From positions 6,618,501 to 6,682,500 of the forward strand of contig CAMRHE010000021.1 in the NCBI GenBank assembly GCA_947044405.1: a stretch of 64,000 bases of DNA. The letters run 5' to 3'. Every line of letters begins with the position of its first letter. Positions within the stretch are counted from its first letter, which is position 1. The position numbers were made by a program, and so were the translations under genes. The notes below the pieces were generated by a model that was not told where the DNA came from, did not search any database, and was given only the letters and a program-made list of their open reading frames with translations. Positions 38,034-63,416 of this stretch are shown here, in pieces. Source of the DNA: Leptodactylus fallax. Taxonomy: Eukaryota; Chordata; Amphibia; Anura; Leptodactylidae.

Positions 38034-38796
38034 GTCAGGAACCGTTTTTGGATGGTGTGCCGATTTAGAAAAAAAAAAAAAAAAAAAATCAAAGATGACG
38101 TAGTCAGTGTGCCATGTAATAATTGAAATTATGTCGACCCCTACATGAAAGTCATATAACACAAACTATAACAGCAACTGATTTGGTAGTCCATTAAACT
38201 TACATTTCAGTGGGATCCCTGACTTTTTTTTTTTCGCAAAGATAATCCTCATCTGGTGAATAAGACTGGGCTAAACATGGAGCTAAGAGTAATCTGCAGT
38301 AAGCCTGGTTTGTGGGAGGCCTCACCCAGCCCAGTCTTTTTATTGAGGAAGTCCAAACGAATCTTTCCAGCCTTGTTGAAATAAACAAAGGCAATTTTAG
38401 CTGCCATATTATATTTTGCACGTGCAGTTGCTCTCCTCTGACTAGCTACCCCATGACCCAGACACTAGTACATCATGTCAGATGGTCTCCACCCCAGTGC
38501 ATCCTCCCCTTTCGACTGAGATTGCACCCTGGAGCAGCATTGCTATGTGTTAAGACAGCAGAGAGCACTGTACCACATAGATAAGCCCGGGGTGCCGAAC
38601 CTGGCAAAAGCGTAGGTATAGGCAAGTCAAGGCTTTTGCATATTTCGCAGCCTAGAACCTCTCTCCCAGTATTGTTCGATCTTATCCGGGAAAACGGCGC
38701 ATATAGTAATTACAAACTGTGTGTTTCCTCAGCACCTCCGGGGAACACGATAACTGTAATTTATGACACTCTTCTCGCCTCTAAATCTACTACCGC
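38034..38796. other. Unassigned sequence between LINE fragments
   Basis: It begins with an hAT-like terminus, has an A run at about 38069-38088, and shows no coding domain. Part could be 5' sequence of the L1-like element interrupted by the L2-like insertion. Confidence 0.35.
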
Positions 38797-41045
38797 ACAT
38801 TATTATTATTATTGTTTATTTATACAGCACCATTAATTCCATGGTGCTTTACATTTGAGGGTTTACATACGGTACACAAGATATATAAACAAATATAATA
38901 ATAACAGTGACCAACTGGCACAGTGGGATAGAGGGCCCTGCCTGCAAGGGCTTACAATCTATGAGGGAAGAGGGATAGAGACAGAAGGTGAGGGGAGAGG
39001 CTATACAGATGGTGGCGTGGTGACAGTAGTGTTATTGGAGGTTGTAGGCCTTCCTGAATAGGTGAGTCTTCAGGGCCTTCTTGAAGCTTGTGACTGTGAG
39101 GGACAGTCTTATGTGTCTTGGTAATGAGTTCCAGAGTATGGGGGATGCACGGGAGAAGTCTTGGAGACGGTTGTGTGAGGAGCGGATAAGAGCAGAGCAG
39201 AGTAGGAGGTCTTTGGAGGATCTGAGGTTACGTGTGGGCAGGTAGAGGGAGATTAGGTCAGAGATATATGGAGGGGACAGGTTGTGGATGGTTTTGTATG
39301 TCAGCATTAGTAGTTTGAACTCTGTTCTCTGGGCAACGAGTAGCCAGTGAAGGCATTGGCAGAGGAGAGAGGCCGATGAAGAACGGGGGGAGAGGTGTAT
39401 TAAGCGAGCAGCACAGTTTAAGGTGGACTGGAGAGGGGAGAGGGTGTTAGCTGGGAGGCCATGGAGAAGGGTGTTAAAGTAGTCTAGGCGGGAGATTATG
39501 AGGGGGTGGACTAGCATCTTTGTAGTTTCAGGGGTGAGGAAGGAGTGGATTCGATGGATGTTCTTGAGTTGGAGGCGGCAGGTGTTGAGGGTTTGAACAT
39601 GCGGCTTGAAGGATAGGTCAGAGTCCAAGGTTATCCCAAGGCAGAAGACCCGTGGGACTGGGGTGAGTGTGGTTCCATTAACTTTGATAGATGGGTCAGG
39701 TAGGGGGGGTCTGTGCAAGGAGGAGTGAAGATTATGAACTCCGTTTTCTCCATGTTGAGTTTGAGAAAGCGGGAGGAGAGAAAGGCGGCTACGGCTCCTA
39801 GACATTCTGGGATTCTGGACAACAGAGAGGTAATGTCTGGTCCAGAGAGATATATTTGGGTGTTGTCAGCATAGCAATGGTAATGGAAGCCATGGGATTC
39901 TCTGAGTTGGCCAAGGCCGACTGTGTAGATGGAGAACAGGAGGGGTCCTTTCTGTAGGAGCCTTGGGGGACACCTACAGAAAGAGGGCGTGGCGAGGAGG
40001 TGATGTGCGAGTGGGAGACACTAAATGTGCGGTTGGTGAGGTATGAGGAGATCCAGGAAAGGGCCAGATGCCCAGGAGGGGTCCTTTCTGTAGGAGCCTT
40101 GGGGGACACCTACAGAAAGAGGGCGTGGCGAGGAGGTGATGTGCGAGTGGGAGACACTAAATGTGCGGTTGGTGAGGTATGAGGAGATCCAGGAAAGGGC
40201 CAGATGCCAAGGGATGAGAGCGTTTCTAACAAGAGGGAATGTTCGACTGTGTTAAAGGCAGAGGAGAGGTCAAGGAGGAGGAGGATTGAGTAGTGACGCT
40301 TGGTTTTGGCAGTTAGAAGGTCATTAGTGACCTTGGTTAGGGCAGTTTCTGTGGAGTGATGGGGTCTGAAGCCTGACTGTAGTTTGTCAAAGAGCACATT
40401 GGACGAGAGATAGGAAGATAGTTCGGAGTGTACGTGTTGCTCCAGCAATTTAGAGGCGTACGGGAGGAGTGAGATGGGGCGATAGTTGGCTGTGGTGTGA
40501 CAGTAGCATGTTTGAAGGCGGAAGGGAAGGATCCATTGGTTAGGGATAGGTTGAAGAGATGGGTTAGGGCAGCAGTAATGACTTCAGAGAGTTTGGGGAT
40601 GAGATGTGACTGGATAGGGTCAAGTGCGCAGGAGGAGAGGTGGGATTTAGAGATTAGGGTGGAGAGCTTTACATCAGTGACGGTGGAGAAACAGGTTAAA
40701 GATGAAGAGCACAGGACAGTTGGGTGGGGTGTTTGTTGGGGATGTAGGGTGAGACTGTCTCTGATGGTGTCAATTTTGCTTTGGAAATAGGAGGCAAAGT
40801 CATCAGCTGTGATAAGTGATTTTGGAGGGGGCGCAGGAGGACGGAGAAGGGAGTTGAAGGTAGTGTATAGCTGTTTGGGGTTACGGGATAGGGCAGATAT
40901 TAATGTGGTGAAGTAGATATGCTTTGCAGAGGTAAGTGCATTCTTGAATGTGAGAACTGCCTCTTTGTTCCTAAGGAAGTCTTCATGGGAGTGGCTTTTC
41001 TTCCAGAGGCATTCTGGAGACGGTTGCTACGGGAGAACTGCCCAC
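38797..41045 (-). mobile_element. L2/CR1-group LINE, 5' truncated, minus strand
   Basis: The 3' end is a short (ATT)n tail (38797-38812) next to TTTATACAGCACCATTAA, a common 3' end of this group. Minus-strand frames (39032-40448 and further to about 41035) encode RT segments: [35 protein letters not shown], then the C-terminal part SRLDYFNTLLHGLPAN and FKKALKTHLFRKAYNLQ. Frames are broken at 39805, 40109 and 40448. It abuts the ORF1 of the plus-strand L1-like element, suggesting insertion into it. Confidence 0.75.
39938..40209 (-). repeat. 136-bp direct tandem duplication inside the LINE
   Basis: AGGAGGGGTCCTTTCTGTAG starts at 39938 and again at 40074. The two 136-bp copies are identical apart from the edges and lie in the RT coding region; 136 is not a multiple of three, so it adds a frameshift. 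Confidence 0.88.
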
Positions 41046-41589
41046 TTTCCTTCAGGGTCTGATGCGTGCCTTACTGCCTGACCATCAGTCTATAGACTTA
41101 ACTATCGACAGAGCACACAGAGTCCCCAGAACCTCACATTTGGACGAATCAATTCCAAGAGATGTCCTGGCGAGAATTCATTTTTTTCGCACTAAAGAGT
41201 TGGTGTTATCAGCATCTCGTAAAGCAGACCGTTTCCCTGAACTATTTCACAAGATCTCCATTTTCTCAGATTTGTCGGCTACAACTTTACAACTACAACG
41301 GCAGCTAGTCCCCATTACGGCAGCTCTTCGTCAGCATAATATCCTATATAAGTGGGGATTCCCAGTCCGAGTGATGATAACCCGAGATAATCTTACCCAT
41401 GCGATTAGGAATTTAGAAGAGGGAAAACAATTGTTAAACAAATGGAACATTCCCATTGTCGATCTCCCATGTGCGAAACCGCCGAGCCACCTGTCTGACG
41501 GTTGGCATCCAGTAAAGACCCGAAGATTTCCAGCCACAGGAGCGTTGAAGGCTCTTTCTCCTTTTTCCCTAGGAACGTCCTATGTCTGA
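41046..41589 (+). pseudogene. L1-like ORF1 protein, C-terminal part
   Basis: The frame of about 180 codons (RALLPDHQSIDLTIDRAHRV, then IPRDVLARIHFFRTKELVL and IPITAALRQHNILYKWGFPV-like sequence) matches the RNA-binding and C-terminal domain of L1 ORF1 proteins. The N-terminal coiled coil is missing because the L2-like element lies there. Confidence 0.78.
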
Positions 41590-41852
41590 TTCTGCTGAAC
41601 TTATCCCCCGAGACCACAACAGTTGCTGGTCCACTGTACTATGTTATTTGTTCTTTTGGGCTTGACTGTTGTTGAGCTCTATGGTTTGGCTGATTTGATT
41701 TCTTGCAGGTTCTGGCACCTTGGTCGAGACGGCTTTTTGGCATGGAGCAATCTTATACCTCTACACTTACGTATTATTGCTATGTTTATGTCTATATGTG
41801 GCGATTCTTATAGCTCTTTTAGAGTTGCAATATGGTTCTTAAAATTATGTCC

Positions 41853-44800
41853 ATGAATGTTAGGGGTTTGAATACCCCTCAAAAACTAGCTAATTTGTGG
41901 GTGAGGTTCGGGTTCAGGTTTGTGATATACTAGCAGTACTTGAGACACACCTTTTGAAGAAGGATGCCACCCGGGTAAAACACCCATCATATCCTCATAT
42001 GTTCCACGCTCCTTACTCCTCCAAACGTAGGAGAGTGCTGATCGGGATCAGAGACTCAGTGGCGTTTCAACTATTATCCCAATACTCAGACCCTGGGGGA
42101 CGTGTCATTATATTGGTGTGCCTCCTCAACAATGTCACTTACACGTTGGTGTCGGTTTATGCCCCTAATAAAAGACAGGTAGCATTCTTTGGAAGGCTTG
42201 TGAAAGCGATAAGAAAAAGAAAGCAAGGTTGCTTACTGTTGATGGGAGACTTTAATGTAGCGCCCGATCCTTTGATAGATATAACATCTGGCCTCTCACA
42301 GAGACTCCCTTCTTTCTCACAGGCTCTGTGGCGCCATCATTTGTTTGACACTTAGCGGATACTGCAGTGCACTGAGCGAGACTACACTTTTTTCTCGGCC
42401 GCACATAATAGCTACTCTCGTATTGACCTATTTTTAGTGGACCAAAATACTCTCTCTCTTGTTATGCAGTCCACCATTTCGCAAATAACATGGTCTGACC
42501 ATGCGGCGGTTACACTTCTCATCTCGGAGAAATATGACTGTCCTCGGTCTTATGTGTGGCGATGTAACGAATTCTTGATATCGCACCCGAAATATAAGGC
42601 AACTCTAGAGAGTGATCTGAGGGAATTTTTTCAGGTTAACACTCCATCGGTATCTAGCCCTGAAGCATTGTGGAACTCTAATAAGGCATTCATTAGGGGT
42701 ACCTTTATACGCCTTGGTCACATTGAAAAGAAAACTAGACTAGCAGAGATGGACCGGCTTCTCCGTCAAATAAAAATCTTAGATACTGGCAACAAAAAGT
42801 CCCCTAGCCCCTCAAATACGGATAAACTGGTAGAGCTACGCCGACAACTTGCTACCTGCTTGTTACACAAATATGAAAAGAATCTAAAACGGGTGAGAGC
42901 TACCTATTATTCTCAATCCAGCAAAGCAGGGAAGCTGTTAGCCTCTAAACTTAAACAGAGACATGCTAAATCCAGGATCCCGTTCCTTCATAGTAAGGAC
43001 GGAACACATAAAATTTATGACCCTAAGGTATAGCGAATGCATTTAGATCCTTTTATGCGGATCTTTATAATATTGCAGATGATTCTTCAGTGATCCCCCC
43101 CTCTCAGGCAGACATTGATTTATTTTTAACATCAGCCCAGATGCCTCGGCTTACTGAAGATCAACTAGCGTCCTTAAATGCTCCTATAACTGATTTGGAG
43201 TTGTCCATAACCATTAAGTCGCTGCCCTCCCGTAAATCTCCGGGTCCGGATGGCCTTACCAATGAATATTATAAAACATTTTCTCACATTCTGCTGGACC
43301 CCTTGTTGTCCTTTTTGAAGACTGCGGTGGAGTCTAAAGCATTTCCTCGGGAAAATCAAGAGGCATTGGTGGTTACTTTACCCAAGCCTGGTAAGGCCCC
43401 GACCTCGCCCCAAAATTTTAGACCCATTTCCTTGTTGCTAAACTAATAGCGACACGCCTAGCTGATTGCCTCCCGAGTTAAATAAACTATGATCAAGTAA
43501 GGTTTGTTAAGGGGCATCAAGCCTACGAAAATACCAGACGGGTCTTGAATTTAGTTCATCGTGTCGTTTCGGGGGGCGTGGGGGCGGTGCTGCTTGCATA
43601 GGACGCCGAGAAGGCGTTTGACTGCATTTGCTGGTCGTATGCCTTCTCGGCTAAGACTATGGTATTTTCCGGAACGATTTTGGAGACCATAGAGGCGCTC
43701 TACTCAGCACCCTCTGCAAAAATTTTTACAAATGGTACGGTGTCGGACCCTTTCACAATTACTAATGGGACTAGACAGGGGTGCCTGTTGTCACCCTTGA
43801 TCTTTGTCCTCTCCATGGAGCCTTTGGCTCAACATCTAAGATTAGATCCCGATGTACAAGGCGTTACGGTAAAGGATAGAGTCCATCTTATATCGCTATA
43901 TGCTGATGACATTCTTCTCATGTTAACCAACCCGGGGGTATCTCTCCCACGCCTTATGGGTATTATTCAGACTTTTGGTCAGCTGTCTTATTATAAATTG
44001 AACTTATCAAAATCGCAGGCCCTTCCATTCAATGTTCCCTCTTCCATGCTGAGCTCTTTACAGTCCACATACAACTTTGATTGGAGGAAGCATAGCATTC
44101 AATATTTGGGTATACACGTGTCTTCCTCTCCGAGGTCTCTCTATCAACAAAACTATTTGCCAATGATAAAAACTTTGCGAGATGAAACTGAACGCATGCT
44201 ACTAACAGATGTTTCCTGGATTGGGCGAGTGGCCGCTTTTAAGATGCTACTGTTGCCTAGACTTCTATACCTGTTCCACATGCTACCGATTCCTCTCCCT
44301 GCTTCATTTTTTGAATCTATGCAGAGAGTGATTTCGAAATACATATGGGGCGGTAGAAGGCCTAGGATTAATAGAAGTTTCCTGTTCAAGCATAAACTGG
44401 CTGGAGGCCTGGGTGTTCCTATAGTGCGTAACTATTATCTTGCCTCCCTTGCTGTCCAATGTGCTGGATGGTGGTCCATGGATGTGTCGGTTCCCTGGCT
44501 GCATATGGAGCACTCTTTTGTAGCGCCTCTGAAGCGTGGGAGTGCTTTGTATTTACCCTTTTGGAACATCACACCGCCTCAATCTTTTTTCACCAATTAT
44601 GCGCTTCCCTGACTGCCTGGGCGATGCTTCATGGGAAGGCAATCCCTACAAGGCATTTTAATATCTCGGATATGCCTTTATCCTTCTTATCTTGGGCAAT
44701 CAGGGACTTGGATGTTTCGGGTTGGGAGGCCAAGGGAATAACCCAGATCTCTCAATTATACTCTGAAAGCGGGACAGCTCTACCATTCACGGCACTGCGG

Positions 44801-45517
44801 CAAAAGTTTGGAATCCCTATGAGAAACTTCTACACACATTTTAGAATTCTGCACTTTTTGTCTAAAGGCTCCTCTGCCCCTGCTCCTCATAATGGCACGA
44901 TCTTTGTGTGGATATCAAAAAAAGGGAGAGGCCTGAGGTTTTTGTATGATCTGATGGATGATACCTCATCTCATACCAAATCTGCCCCGTTTCGCTATTG
45001 GGAAAGAGATCTGGGAGTGAGCTTTACCCCCAATGAATGGCACCGTGCAATCAAATTGATTCATATCTCCTTGAAGTGCAGCACACATGTTGAAACGGCA
45101 ATTAAAATTATGTTGCGATGGTATCGTACCCCCTCAGTTTTGCAGTTGGCCTACCCTTCTGTCCCCGGAGTGTGCTGGAGGGGCTGCGGGGGGAGGGGAA
45201 CTTTGCTTCACATTTTGGGACAATGTCCAATTATTCAGGGATACTGGGCAGAAGTATTTGATATGCTTTCAGAGCTGTTTGGTCTCCAGATCTGGTATAC
45301 TTCACACCTGGCTGTTTTGCTGCTTAGAGTTCCTAACGTACTGGGCCCACATCGCCAAGTTGATGCTGGTCCAGAGATGGAAATCGACAGCTCCTCCACC
45401 CATTTCGGCTTTACGATCTGCTATCAACAATACTTTTGCTTATGAAAAAATTATTGCCCTGGGTGGTCATTCATATAATTTGTTTTTGAATATTTGGGAT
45501 CGATGGATCCACTCTTG
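41853..45517 (+). pseudogene. L1-like ORF2: endonuclease, reverse transcriptase, zinc-knuckle end
   Basis: It would copy its own RNA at a nicked target. Endonuclease: start MNVRGLNTPQKLANLW, catalytic LLMGDFNVAPDP (about 42238). RT: SRKSPGPDGLTNEYYK (43227 on), GTRQGCLLSPLIF (about 43766) and the active-site YADDILLM (43899 on). C terminus: WRGCGGRGTLLHILGQCPII, a Cys/His knuckle typical of L1. Frameshifts or stops near 41900, 42355, 43033, 43446, 43600 and 44612 inactivate it. Confidence 0.86.
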
Positions 45518-46050
45518 ATATGTGGGTTAAGGCGGGTTCACAGTTTGTCGACCTAGGGTAGTTTGGGCCTTAACTTTGTCCTCCTTATTTCTGTTATTCC
45601 CCTTGATCCTGATCCTTTCCTTTCTTGTCCTTACTTACACACTCATACACTCTTTGTTTTAATATCCCGACCTTCCTCTTCCCTTAACTCTGCTTATCTA
45701 ATTTATAATTTAACACATTAAGACTTATGTATTCCTCCATAGCCAGATATACGATATTAATGCGTGTACGCTTTACGCGATACCTTCTTGCTAGGGTCTC
45801 GACTAGGGTGCCTCTAATGTTCAAATGTTTATTGCTCAATGTCTAGTGTGTTGTTGTCAGATCTTCACACTTTGGAGTTATTTTAATGGGTAAAGGCAAC
45901 AATGCGTCTTCTTTTTACTATAATTGAAGATACGCTAATTATCTTTCATAGGCCGCATACCCAGATTGTGCTATTCATTTATGCTAATGTCCTTGTTCTT
46001 TTTATCTGTAAAACCTTTAATAAAAATTATTGAAACTAAAAAAAAAAAAA

Positions 46051-46599
46051 ATAATAAAAAATGATGAAAAAGTCATATTTACCCTCAAAATAAGGGCTTG
46101 TAAAGCTAAATTGAAATAAAAAGTTCTGAAGTTTTGAATGCAGAGGGATAAAGCGTGTGAAATCACTAAAGGGTTAAAATGCACATAAGGCACTGCAGTG
46201 ATGTTCCAGCAATATTTACTTGCGCCATAAATTCAAAATCTGCAATAAAAAAAAAAAAGTGTCATTTTCATGAGGGTTTTGCGATTTTAATGAGGTTAAA
46301 CTGAAGTGGTCATGTGAACTTACAGCCTTAGCCTAAGGGGTCATCTTTTTGCAGGACCAGATGTAGTTTTTATACATACCATTCTAAGGTCTGTAAGGTG
46401 GTTACTTTATATTTTAAGTAGTTTAGAGAGACTAAAAAGGCAAAAAAAACCATTCCTTTATGACACATGAAAGGAAGAAGCAAATTATCAGCCACATCTA
46501 TATAGCACAGTGTATGATGTAATAATCTGTAAAGCCGGGTGACAACATACTGTACCCTCCTACTATAGATATCTACAACTACCAGTACCCTCCACATAA
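46051..46599. other. Short intergenic spacer between LINE and KARS1 promoter
   Basis: No gene on either strand. In mammals the divergent neighbour of KARS1 is TERF2IP; no TERF2IP-like coding sequence is visible here. Confidence 0.5.
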
Positions 46600-46738
46600 G
46601 GCATATAACATAAGAGGAGCGAATCTAAGGCTGCCGCGTCACGGTGCTCCACCCCTTCGAAAGAACCCTTGGCGGAAGTAGTTTTAGCAGCTTCCCCCTG
46701 CGCAGCCGGAAGTATCTTCTTTCTACCGGCCTGAGAAC
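46600..46738 (+). promoter_or_regulatory. KARS1: Likely KARS1 core promoter and 5' UTR
   Basis: This is a locally GC-rich stretch between the L1 tail and the KARS1 ATG. It has two ETS/GABP-type sites in the same orientation: GCGGAAGTA at 46672-46680 and CCGGAAGT at 46706-46713. Only 25 bp separate the second site from the ATG. There is no clear TATA box. A pyrimidine tract (CTTCTTTCTACC, 46717-46728) could host the start site. ETS-driven TATA-less promoters are typical of housekeeping synthetase genes; the exact start site is inferred. Confidence 0.6.
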
Positions 46739-59358
<12,620 letters not shown>

Positions 59359-60657
59359 GTTAGTTATATGTGAATCCCAAACTTTTGGACTCTTGTTAAT
59401 CTCTACACTTATTCTTGTGGTGGTGTCCTGTCATTGTAACGTAACTGAGCACTACTGCCTTTTAACCCCTTCTTCCCACCGAACCCAGTTTTTGACTTCC
59501 TGACAGTGCTCGATTTTTCAAATCTGACATGTCACTTTATGCAGTAATAATTTTGGAACATTTTAACTCCCCAAAGTGATTTTGATGTTTTTTCGTGACA
59601 CATTGTACTTCGTCTTAGTGTTAAATTTTGGTAAATATGTTTTGTGTTTAATTATGAAAAAATAGGAAATTTGGTGCAAATTTTGAAAAATATGCATTTT
59701 AAAAAGTTTGAGATGATGTACATTTGACCTTACAGGTCTTTCACAGAATTGGACCATAAAAATGGAAAATTACATTCTTATCTATAAAATGTAGCTTTAA
59801 CACACAATGTTTCATTTTTACAACGGGTTAAAGGAGAAATGCACACCACAATTTAAGCAATTTCTACCGACTAAAGAAATTACTTACATGTGGATATAAA
59901 TGTCTGTATTGGCAAACCGCAGGGAAGGAGCACCATTGAGCTTTTCAGAGGGCAGGTTCTGCTGGAATTGGTTTCAGGCACCATGTCATGTTGGAAGAGC
60001 CCCTAGATATCAGCGCAGTGGAAAGCCCCAATAAATAACCTCATTTTGGAAACTAGACCCCTCTACCTTGGAGTATTTGTATATTGTTTTATTGTATTTA
60101 TGCTGCAGTAACACACTGAATTTCCCCATGGTAGGACTATTAAAGGATTATCTTTATCGTAAGGAATTTATGAAGGGCTTTATTGAGTACTTGGACCTTA
60201 CAGATCTTTCACAGAATTGGGCCATAAAAAGGGGTTAAAGGATAAAATGTATCCAACAATTTAAGCAATTTCTCTTGACTACGGAAATACCCCACATGTG
60301 GAGGAAAACTGATGTATTGGCACACGGCAGGGCACAGAAGGCAGGGAGTGCCATTAGGCTTTTGGAGGGTAGAATCATTTTCAGGTGCCATGACACATTT
60401 ACCCCTAAGGTAGTAATGTAGTGGAGAGTACCAAGAAGTGACTTCATTTTGGAAACTGCACCCTTCAAAGGGTATAGTGATCACTTCGACCCCAAAGATG
60501 CTTTCCAAAAAGAAATACGCAGCAGATGGTGCAAAATGAAGATTGACATTTTTTCAGATAAGCCATTTCAGTGACCAATAGGTTCTGTCTGTATCACGGC
60601 ACTGTAAAATATCAGCTCGCCAGTTATACTCTCTCATGATTTTGGAAACACCCTATA

Positions 60658-62250
60658 CAGTTAGGTACATAGACAACATTTTTCTAACTTTGATTCTGTA
60701 CATTACCACAATTCAGATTCAGTTAAAGTTCAGACTTTCAGCTTTAATTCAGTGGTTTGAACAAAATGATAGCATAAAAATGTGAGAATTATAAAGCATT
60801 TATTACACACAATCCCTTCATTTCAGGGGCACAAACATAATTGGACAAATTAAATAATTGTAAATAAAATGTTAATTTCTAATACTTGGTTGTTCACCCT
60901 TTGTTGGCAATGACTGACGTCTTGAACTCATGGACATCACCAGACGCCGCTGTGTTTCCTCCTTTTTAATGCTCTGCCAGGCCTTTACTGCAGTTGCTGT
61001 TTTGTTGTGGGCCTTTCTGTCTGAAGTTTAGTCTTTAACAAGTGAAATGCAGGCTCAATTGGGTTGAGATCAGGTGACTGCCATTCAATAATATTCCACT
61101 TCTTTGCTTTAATAAACTCCTGAGTTGCTTTGGCTTTGTTTTGGGTCATTGTCCATCTGTATTATGAAATGCTGACCAATCAGTTTGGCTGGATTTGAGC
61201 ACACAGTATGTCTCTGAATCCCTCAGAATTCATCTGGCTGCTTCTGTCCTGCGTCACATCATCAATAAACACTAGTGTCCCAGTGCCACTGGCAGCCATG
61301 CATGCCCAAGCCATCACACTGCCCCCGCCGTGTTTTACAGATGATGTGGTATGCTTTGGATCATGAGCTGTACCACGCCTTCACCATACTTTTTTCTTTC
61401 CATCATTCTGGTAGAGGTTGATCTTGGTTTCATCTGTCCTAAGAATGTTCTTCCAGAACTGTGCTGGCTTTTTTAGATTTTTTTTTTTTTTTATAGCAAA
61501 GTCCAATCTAGTCTTCCTATTCTTGAGGCTTATGAGTGACTTGCACCGTTCAGTGAACCCTCTGTATTTATTTTCATGCAGTCTTCTCATTATGGTAGAT
61601 TTGGATATTGATACGCCTATATCTTTGAGAGTGTTGATCACTTGGTTGGCTGTTGTGAAGGGGTTTCTCTGCACCATGGAAACTATCTGCGTTCATCCAC
61701 CACTGTTGTCTTCCATGGGCGTCCAGGTCTTTTTGCATTGATGAGTTCATCAGTGCTTGCTTTCTTTCTCAGGATGTACCAAACTGTAGATTTTGCCACT
61801 CCTAATAGTGTAGCAATTTCTCGGATGGGTTTTTTCTGTTTTCGCAGCTTAAGGATGGCTTGTTTCACCTGCATGGAGAGCTCCTTTGACCGCATGTTTT
61901 CTTCAAAGCAAAATCTTCCAAATGCAAGCACCACACCTCAAATTAACTCCAGGCCTTTTATCTTCTTAATTGAGAATGACATAACGAAGGAATTGCCCAC
62001 ACCTGTTCATGAAACAGCCTTTGAGTCAATTGTCCAATTACTTTTGGTCCCTTTATAAACAGGGTGGCACATGTTAAGGAACTGAAACTCCAAAACCCTT
62101 CATCCAATTTTAATGTGGATACCCTCAAATGACAGCTGACAGTCTGGACTTTATGTCCATGTCCATTATATAACTATAACTTGAATGTGTTTCTGTAAAC
62201 AGGTAAAAAAAAAAAAATTGTAAGTGTCCAAATATATATGGACCTAACTG
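60658..62250 (-). mobile_element. Tc1-like transposon, minus strand
   Basis: TA at 60656-60657 and 62251-62252. Ends CAGTTAGGTACATA and, complemented, CAGTTAGGTCCATATA. Length 1593 bp. It holds a broken transposase and lies within a repeat that continues on both sides. Confidence 0.92.
60900..61934 (-). pseudogene. Tc1 transposase relic
   Basis: On the minus strand the first frame (61934-61683) encodes the HTH part (MRSKELSMQVKQAILKLRKQ, then GVAKSTVWYILRKK, GRPWKT) and stops after DERR. A second frame (61677-61381) gives TANQVINTLKDIGVSISKST and the first Asp region (LRTDETKI). After that [21 protein letters not shown]-like and DLNPIEPAFHLLK are seen in shifting frames with stops. Inactive. 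Confidence 0.88.
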
Positions 62251-63395
62251 TATGTGACCCTATTCTTTTTGCGTACAAATATGGCAAGGCTCAAAAATTA
62301 AGAAGCACCATACTTTGAGGTCTAATATGGTTATTTACACTGCATTGGTGTAAAAATAAAAAATACTCCCCACACAGAATGTATGAAAGGGTATAGAAAG
62401 CATTTTTAACCCTCGAGTATTGCATTATTTTAATTTCCAGAAATAAATGTGCAATGGAAATTTTAAAATTGCAATTTTTCCAGAGATGCACCTGTGCCTG
62501 ATATGTTGTGCCCACATTGAGACAGTACAGACACGCACTCCAAAAACGGTTAAGCAGGTTATCCTTGGTACAACAGCCTTTGGCGCGTTTGTCTCTGACG
62601 CAAGCTGGGCACAGCATATTGTGCAATGAAGTGACGTATTCCTGGAATAATTGTCATTTTCACTCTGCGCAGCTGATGGTGCATTCGTTTCTGGAGAATA
62701 AATTAATGCAACACTTGGGGGGGTAAAAATGCTCACTGTACCCCTGAATAAATTCCTTGAGTGGTGTAGTTTCGAAAATGGGGTCACATGTCAGGGGATT
62801 CCACTTTACTGGCATTTCAGGGACTCTGCAAAAGTGGCATGATGTCCAAAAAACAAACCGTTCAAAAACCCAAATAGCGCTGCTTCTCTTCTGTACCCTG
62901 CTGTGTGCCCAAACAGCAGATTGTACCAACATATGTTAGTAAAGTGGGGTGTCCCGGGTACAACAATGTCAAAGATGTTCGGCTTTCAGAGCGCAGATTT
63001 AGATAGTTTTTGGACACCATGTCATGTTTGCAGAGTGCCTGAGGTGGCCGTAAATTGGAATCCGCCAGAAAGTGAACCCATTTTGAAAACTGCACCCTTC
63101 AAAGAATTTATCAAGTGATGTAGTGAGCATTTAGTATCCCAGAACTGAATATGTAAGCTGTGCAGAGTACACTGGGTACACCAAATCCCATGCTATTTTC
63201 CCACTAACTCCTATGACTCAGATGGGGGGGGGGGGGCCATTCTGGGGGATTAACGCTGGTGTATTCTCCCTCATAAGCTGTAAATCTGGGGTGTCCCCTT
63301 ATATATGCTCGCACAGCTTCCATCTTTCTGCAGCCAGTTTTGTCCTAATGATTTGGTGATTTTTGGGGTTTTTGTCTTCACATTGTACAAGATTT

Positions 63396-63416
63396 TATAT
63401 ATATATATATATATAT
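63396..63416. repeat. (TA)n microsatellite
   Basis: Ten or so TA repeats followed by a T run, inside TTAA element copy 4. Confidence 0.9.

Larger units (their letters stand above)
41046..46050 (+). mobile_element. L1-like LINE, 5' truncated, decayed
   Basis: Order: ORF1 C-terminal part (41046-41589), ORF2 endonuclease (41853-42355), RT (43090-44612), C-terminal domain (to about 45517), 3' UTR and an A-rich tail (about 46036-46050). It is the nearest repeat to KARS1, ending about 690 bp before the start codon. Confidence 0.85.
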
